Origin: Aliirhizobium wenxiniae
GTDB taxonomy: Bacteria > Pseudomonadota > Alphaproteobacteria > Rhizobiales > Rhizobiaceae
Direction: 5' to 3'
DNA: 64,000 nt
NCBI RefSeq assembly: GCF_019511445.1
Contig: NZ_JAEUAN010000025.1
Coordinates: forward strand, 1-64,000
Shown: positions 60,992-64,000 of the stretch, one piece after another
Layout: each line of letters begins with the position of its first letter
How positions within the stretch are numbered: position 1 is the stretch's first letter
Made by a program: the position numbers and the translations under genes
The notes under the pieces: generated by a model
Databases searched by the model: none
What the model was told of the DNA's origin: nothing
What the model saw: only the letters and a program-made list of their open reading frames with translations

Positions 60992-63047
60992 ACAAAAGCG
61001 AACAGAGCCGCAGCGCGTCGTAAATGGCGGCATGGATGTTGCGGCTCGATACCGCATCACCGATCCTGACGAGATCGAAGGCGGCACCTTCATTCTTCAC
61101 AGACAACGGCGCGCGGCGGTCGATCAGGGCGCGGTAATCCACTGCTCCGAGATTTCTCGACAGCGGCTTCAATGCCAGAAACAGGTCGGCATTGACTGCT
61201 GTGCCATGTTCCACCACGACCTGGCCGACCTGACGCTCGACGGTGACGGGCGAATAATCCGAACCGAGCACGGCAGTCAGCCCGTTGCCATTGCGCCACA
61301 CGGATTTCAGCCGGGTGTTGATGGTGACCTTCACATTCCTTTCCGCAAAGATTTTCGCATAGGGCACATGGTTCATGCCGCCCATTTCGGGGGCGAAAAA
61401 ACGCTCGGGAGAGACCAGTTCCAGTTCGGTGCCGCTCGATGCGATGAGTTCGGCCGCACTCATGCCGGGATGGCCGCCATTGTCGTCGAAGAGGAGAACC
61501 GGCGCCTGGGGCTTCACTGTTCCTGCGAGAATATCCCAACTTGAGGTGACGAGATCATCGCCCTCCTCCAATTCAGGCAGTTGCGCAAAGCCCCCGGTCG
61601 CGACTACGACGAGGTCAGGATCGAGCGACAGGACATCATCCTCCTCGGCATAGATGTCGTAGCGGATCTCGACACCAAGGCGTTCGAGTTCCGACAGGCG
61701 CCAGTCGATGATGCCGATCATTTCGCGGCGGCGGGGATTTCTGATCAGAAGATTGATCTGGCCGCCGGCCTCTCCCGTCGCCTCCAGCACAGTCACCGAA
61801 TGACCGCGCTCCGCCAGAACCCGCGCCGCCTCCAGCCCCGCCGGTCCCGCCCCGACGACCACCGCGCGTCGGGCTTCTTTCGCAGGAGCGATATCATGGG
61901 AAATCAGCGCCTCGCGGCCGGTCGCCGCATTGTGGATACAGAGCGCTTCGCCGCCTTCATAGATTCGGTCCAGACAGTAAGTCGCGCCGACGCAGGGGCG
62001 GATGCGCGCCTCTTCGCCGCGCATGATCTTCCTGACGATATGCGGATCGGCGATATGGGCGCGGGTCATGCCGACCATATCGAGCTTTCCTTCGGCGATC
62101 GCGTGGCGGGCGGTCGCGACATCGGCGATGCGGGCCGCATGGAAAACCGGAAATTTCGTCGCCGCCCTCACCTCGCCGGCGAAATCCAGATGCGGAGAGG
62201 CGCGCATGCCCTGGATCGGGATGACATTGTTGAGATCGGCGTCGTGATCGATATGGCCTCTTATGACATTGAGGAAATCGACATTGCCGGACGCGACCAG
62301 CCGCTTTGCGATTTCGATCCCTTCCTCACGTGACAGGCCCTTTTCCCAATCTTCATCGGCCACGAGGCGAATGCCGACGATGAAATCCGGCCCCACCGAT
62401 TTTCGGACCGCCTTTAGCACCATGTCGGAAAAGCGCATGCGGTTTTCCAGCGAACCACCGAACTCATCGTCGCGCCTGTTGGTGGCCGGCGACCAGAACT
62501 GGTCGATCAGATGACCATAGGCCTCGATCTCTATCCCATCGAGACCACCTGCCTGCATGCGGGCTGCGGCATCGGCATAATCGGCCACGATCCGCTCGAT
62601 ATCCCAGTCTTCCATCTCCTTCGGAAAGGCGCGGTGGGCGGGCTCCCGTATCGGCGAAGGGGCAAGGACCGGAAGCCAGTTACCCTTGTTCCAGTTGGTG
62701 CGCCGGCCGAGATGGGTGAGCTGGATCATCACCGCCGTGCCAAGCTCATGACAGTCGTCGGTCAACCGCTTCAGCCACGGAACGATCTCGTCCTTGTAGG
62801 CGAGCAGATTTCCGAAGGCGGGCGGACTGTCGACAGAAACGCTGGCGGAGCCCGCAGTCATCGTCATGGCGATGCCGCCTTTGGCCTTTTCCAGATGATA
62901 AAGCCGATAGCGATCCTTCGGCATGCCGTCTTCCGAATAGGCCGGTTCATGCGCCGTCGACATGATGCGGTTTTTCAGCGTCAGATGCCTGAGCTGATAC
63001 GGCTGCAGAAGCGGATCGTTGGATATCTGTTTTTCGGATATCGACAT
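60990..63047 (-). CDS. NADH:flavin oxidoreductase, TMADH/2,4-dienoyl-CoA reductase family
   Basis: The 685-residue enzyme has an N-terminal FMN-binding TIM barrel (residues 1-360; HLTLKNRIMSTAHEPAYSEDG, IQLTHLGRRTN, DGIEIEAYGHLIDQFWSPATNRRDDEFGGSLENR), a [4Fe-4S] region with RPCVGATYC and ALCIHNAATGRE, and an FAD/NAD(P) domain with RRAVVVGAGPAGLEAARVLAERGH. The architecture is that of trimethylamine dehydrogenase and DadH/FadH; the HEP-x-YSEDGMP start resembles rhizobial N-methylproline demethylase-like enzymes, so an N-demethylation role is possible but unproven. ATG 63047 is chosen; no good ribosome site is visible. Confidence 0.88.
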   Translation of the reverse strand: MSISEKQISNDPLLQPYQLRHLTLKNRIMSTAHEPAYSEDGMPKDRYRLYHLEKAKGGIAMTMTAGSASVSVDSPPAFGNLLAYKDEIVPWLKRLTDDCHELGTAVMIQLTHLGRRTNWNKGNWLPVLAPSPIREPAHRAFPKEMEDWDIERIVADYADAAARMQAGGLDGIEIEAYGHLIDQFWSPATNRRDDEFGGSLENRMRFSDMVLKAVRKSVGPDFIVGIRLVADEDWEKGLSREEGIEIAKRLVASGNVDFLNVIRGHIDHDADLNNVIPIQGMRASPHLDFAGEVRAATKFPVFHAARIADVATARHAIAEGKLDMVGMTRAHIADPHIVRKIMRGEEARIRPCVGATYCLDRIYEGGEALCIHNAATGREALISHDIAPAKEARRAVVVGAGPAGLEAARVLAERGHSVTVLEATGEAGGQINLLIRNPRRREMIGIIDWRLSELERLGVEIRYDIYAEEDDVLSLDPDLVVVATGGFAQLPELEEGDDLVTSSWDILAGTVKPQAPVLLFDDNGGHPGMSAAELIASSGTELELVSPERFFAPEMGGMNHVPYAKIFAERNVKVTINTRLKSVWRNGNGLTAVLGSDYSPVTVERQVGQVVVEHGTAVNADLFLALKPLSRNLGAVDYRALIDRRAPLSVKNEGAAFDLVRIGDAVSSRNIHAAIYDALRLCSLL

Positions 63048-63331
63048 GGGGGCGCTCTCGTTCAGTCGAGAGCGGATCATCGCCGAGGAGCCGTCATTGC
63101 GCGACAATCAGAAGCGGCGCAGGGTGTCTGCAAAGCGGCATTCGGAGACGCTGGCTTCAGATCGCTCGCGCAGCCTCCTTTGCCTCCTGTTCGGCCGAAA
63201 TTCTGTCGTTGCCGGAAGTGAAACTTCGCCGTCTGCCCCTGCCAGACACAGGAGAATATTGCGGACGCGAGGAGCCGGTATCCATCTCTAGAGACCGGCC
63301 GGAACGTTTCCAGGCTAAATTGATGACGCCG

Positions 63332-63559
63332 TCACGAGAGGTTCAGGTCCAAACCGAGCATCGAGCTCAGGACGAAGGCGAAAAGCCCTACGGCCAGCAG
63401 CGCCAGCACGAAAACTGCAGCCATCGTGCCACCCGTGCGCAGCAGCGTTCGCCTCTCGCCCTTTTTTCCCTGATCGTAATGCCACTTGATGGCGAAGAAC
63501 ATGGCCAAGCCTAACGCAAGAGCCTTAAAGATAACGAAGACTATAGGAACCCAATCCAT
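63332..63559 (-). CDS. Small membrane protein
   Basis: The 75-residue product has two hydrophobic helices (residues 3-24 WVPIVFVIFKALALGLAMFF; 46-68 GGTMAAVFVLALLAVGLFAF) joined by a basic loop KWHYDQGKKGERRTLLR. I recognise no named family. ATG 63559 (MDWVPIV) is preferred to the open codon 7 residues upstream. It is downstream of the EAL gene on the same strand with a gap of about 180 bases that contains the shared 20-base motif. Confidence 0.65.
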   Translation of the reverse strand: MDWVPIVFVIFKALALGLAMFFAIKWHYDQGKKGERRTLLRTGGTMAAVFVLALLAVGLFAFVLSSMLGLDLNLS

Positions 63560-63740
63560 ATCGAAGACTCTCGTGAGCATCAGCTCAGCGCCTTATGATC
63601 TCATCCTAGGCAAACGCATAGCTCTTATTATGCAATGCTGACATGTAATCGCAGATGGAGGCTTGTAGAATTGTATCGCTGGGTTCTGCGATTGATGGCA
63701 ATGGGCAGCCCCGCGGGATCGCCGCTGCCGACCGCACCGC

Positions 63741-64000
63741 TCAGATCCGCTCAAGCGCCAAGAAGTCGTGATAGTGGTCCTGCAGATAGCGCAGCGTGGC
63801 GGCGCCATCGACCGGGCGGCCGTAGTGATAGCCCTGCCCCATGCCGCAGCCGAGCGCGCGCAGCATGTCGACATCGGCTTGTTCCTCGATGCCTTCGGCG
63901 ACGACGGAGAGATCAAGACCCTGGCACATGGCGATGATGGCACGCACGATATGTTCCGACGCCCGGTCGGAGGTGATGCGCGAGATGAAGGCGCGGTCGA
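63741..64000 (-). CDS. EAL-domain protein, C-terminus only (cut by the window end)
   Basis: Reading from the window end, the frame gives DRAFISRITSDRASEHIV, then IIAMCQGLDLSVVAEGIEEQ, LGCGMGQGYHYGRPVD and ALERI before the stop. VVAEGIEEQ and the GxGY-x-RP region are the last conserved parts of EAL domains that hydrolyse cyclic di-GMP, so this is the end of a c-di-GMP phosphodiesterase or a GGDEF-EAL protein. The catalytic EAL motif and any sensor domain lie beyond the window. Confidence 0.88.
   Translation of the reverse strand, partial: DRAFISRITSDRASEHIVRAIIAMCQGLDLSVVAEGIEEQADVDMLRALGCGMGQGYHYGRPVDGAATLRYLQDHYHDFLALERI

Noticed and set aside
1..64000. CRISPR arrays, prophage, rRNA operon, plasmid origin or insertion sequences with transposase
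   Set aside because: I found no regularly spaced direct repeats, phage structural genes, rRNA sequence, repABC-type genes or transposase motifs in the window.

Overview
The window looks like one chromosomal contig end from a Rhizobiaceae bacterium (Rhizobium/Agrobacterium/Neorhizobium type; genus not decidable by eye). Reasons: high-GC coding with AT-rich gaps; an rkpRST1T2-like capsule export set; about 104-bp RIME-type intergenic repeats; a split F0 cluster with b and b' subunits (atpI-B-E-G-F) apart from F1; the order ppdK / smc-dsbA-DUF721 / mutY; and chromosomal tRNA genes with encoded CCA. The first 19 bases are not genomic: they match the Nextera (Tn5) mosaic end exactly, so the first gene (cysD) is cut at an untrimmed read or contig end.

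Layout. 1-2.4 kb: sulfate activation (cysD, cysN). 2.5-4.3 kb: a methyltransferase-like gene, tRNA-Pro and a small lipoprotein. 4.4-33.4 kb: a large surface-polysaccharide region. It holds (a) an ABC-transporter export set on the plus strand (permease, ATPase, KpsE/RkpR-like protein, second permease); (b) a minus-strand block of a GT2, a PCP protein with a degenerate BY-kinase domain, a GT4-GT2 fusion and an ExoY-like priming transferase; (c) a plus-strand GT4, an OPX export protein, a small membrane protein and a Tat-exported GH16 glycanase; (d) a minus-strand run from a cytidylyltransferase through a 3,5-epimerase, DUF4910 protein, C-methyltransferase, DUF707 protein, NAD epimerase and FAD protein to a Wzy-like polymerase; (e) a flippase, a second FAD protein, a GT4 and a FemAB/GNAT-like protein. 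Parts for both Wzx/Wzy-dependent and ABC-dependent export are therefore interleaved.

33.4-64 kb is mostly housekeeping: tRNA-Gln, an MBL hydrolase, a DUF1499 protein, a lipoprotein, a VOC protein, ppdK, smc, a DsbA-like protein, a DUF721 protein, mutY, a HAD hydrolase, a short GT2, a PA0069-type radical SAM protein, rnhB, an isolated AT-richer gene of unknown function, the F0 operon with a good sigma70-type promoter, a SleB-like hydrolase, kup, an Mrp ATPase with no cysteine, a LuxR solo, an SMP-30 family protein, a PRC-barrel protein, a flavin oxidoreductase, a small membrane protein, and the C-terminus of an EAL-domain protein cut by the window end.

The structures least explained by ordinary annotation are a 273-bp element at 16578-16850 with perfect 33-bp terminal inverted repeats and interlaced internal hairpins, a pair of RIME-like repeats (one supplies the stop codon of a gene), a 20-bp intergenic motif shared by two regulatory regions, and the translationally coupled CDP-sugar cassette that lacks a recognisable CDP-glucose 4,6-dehydratase.
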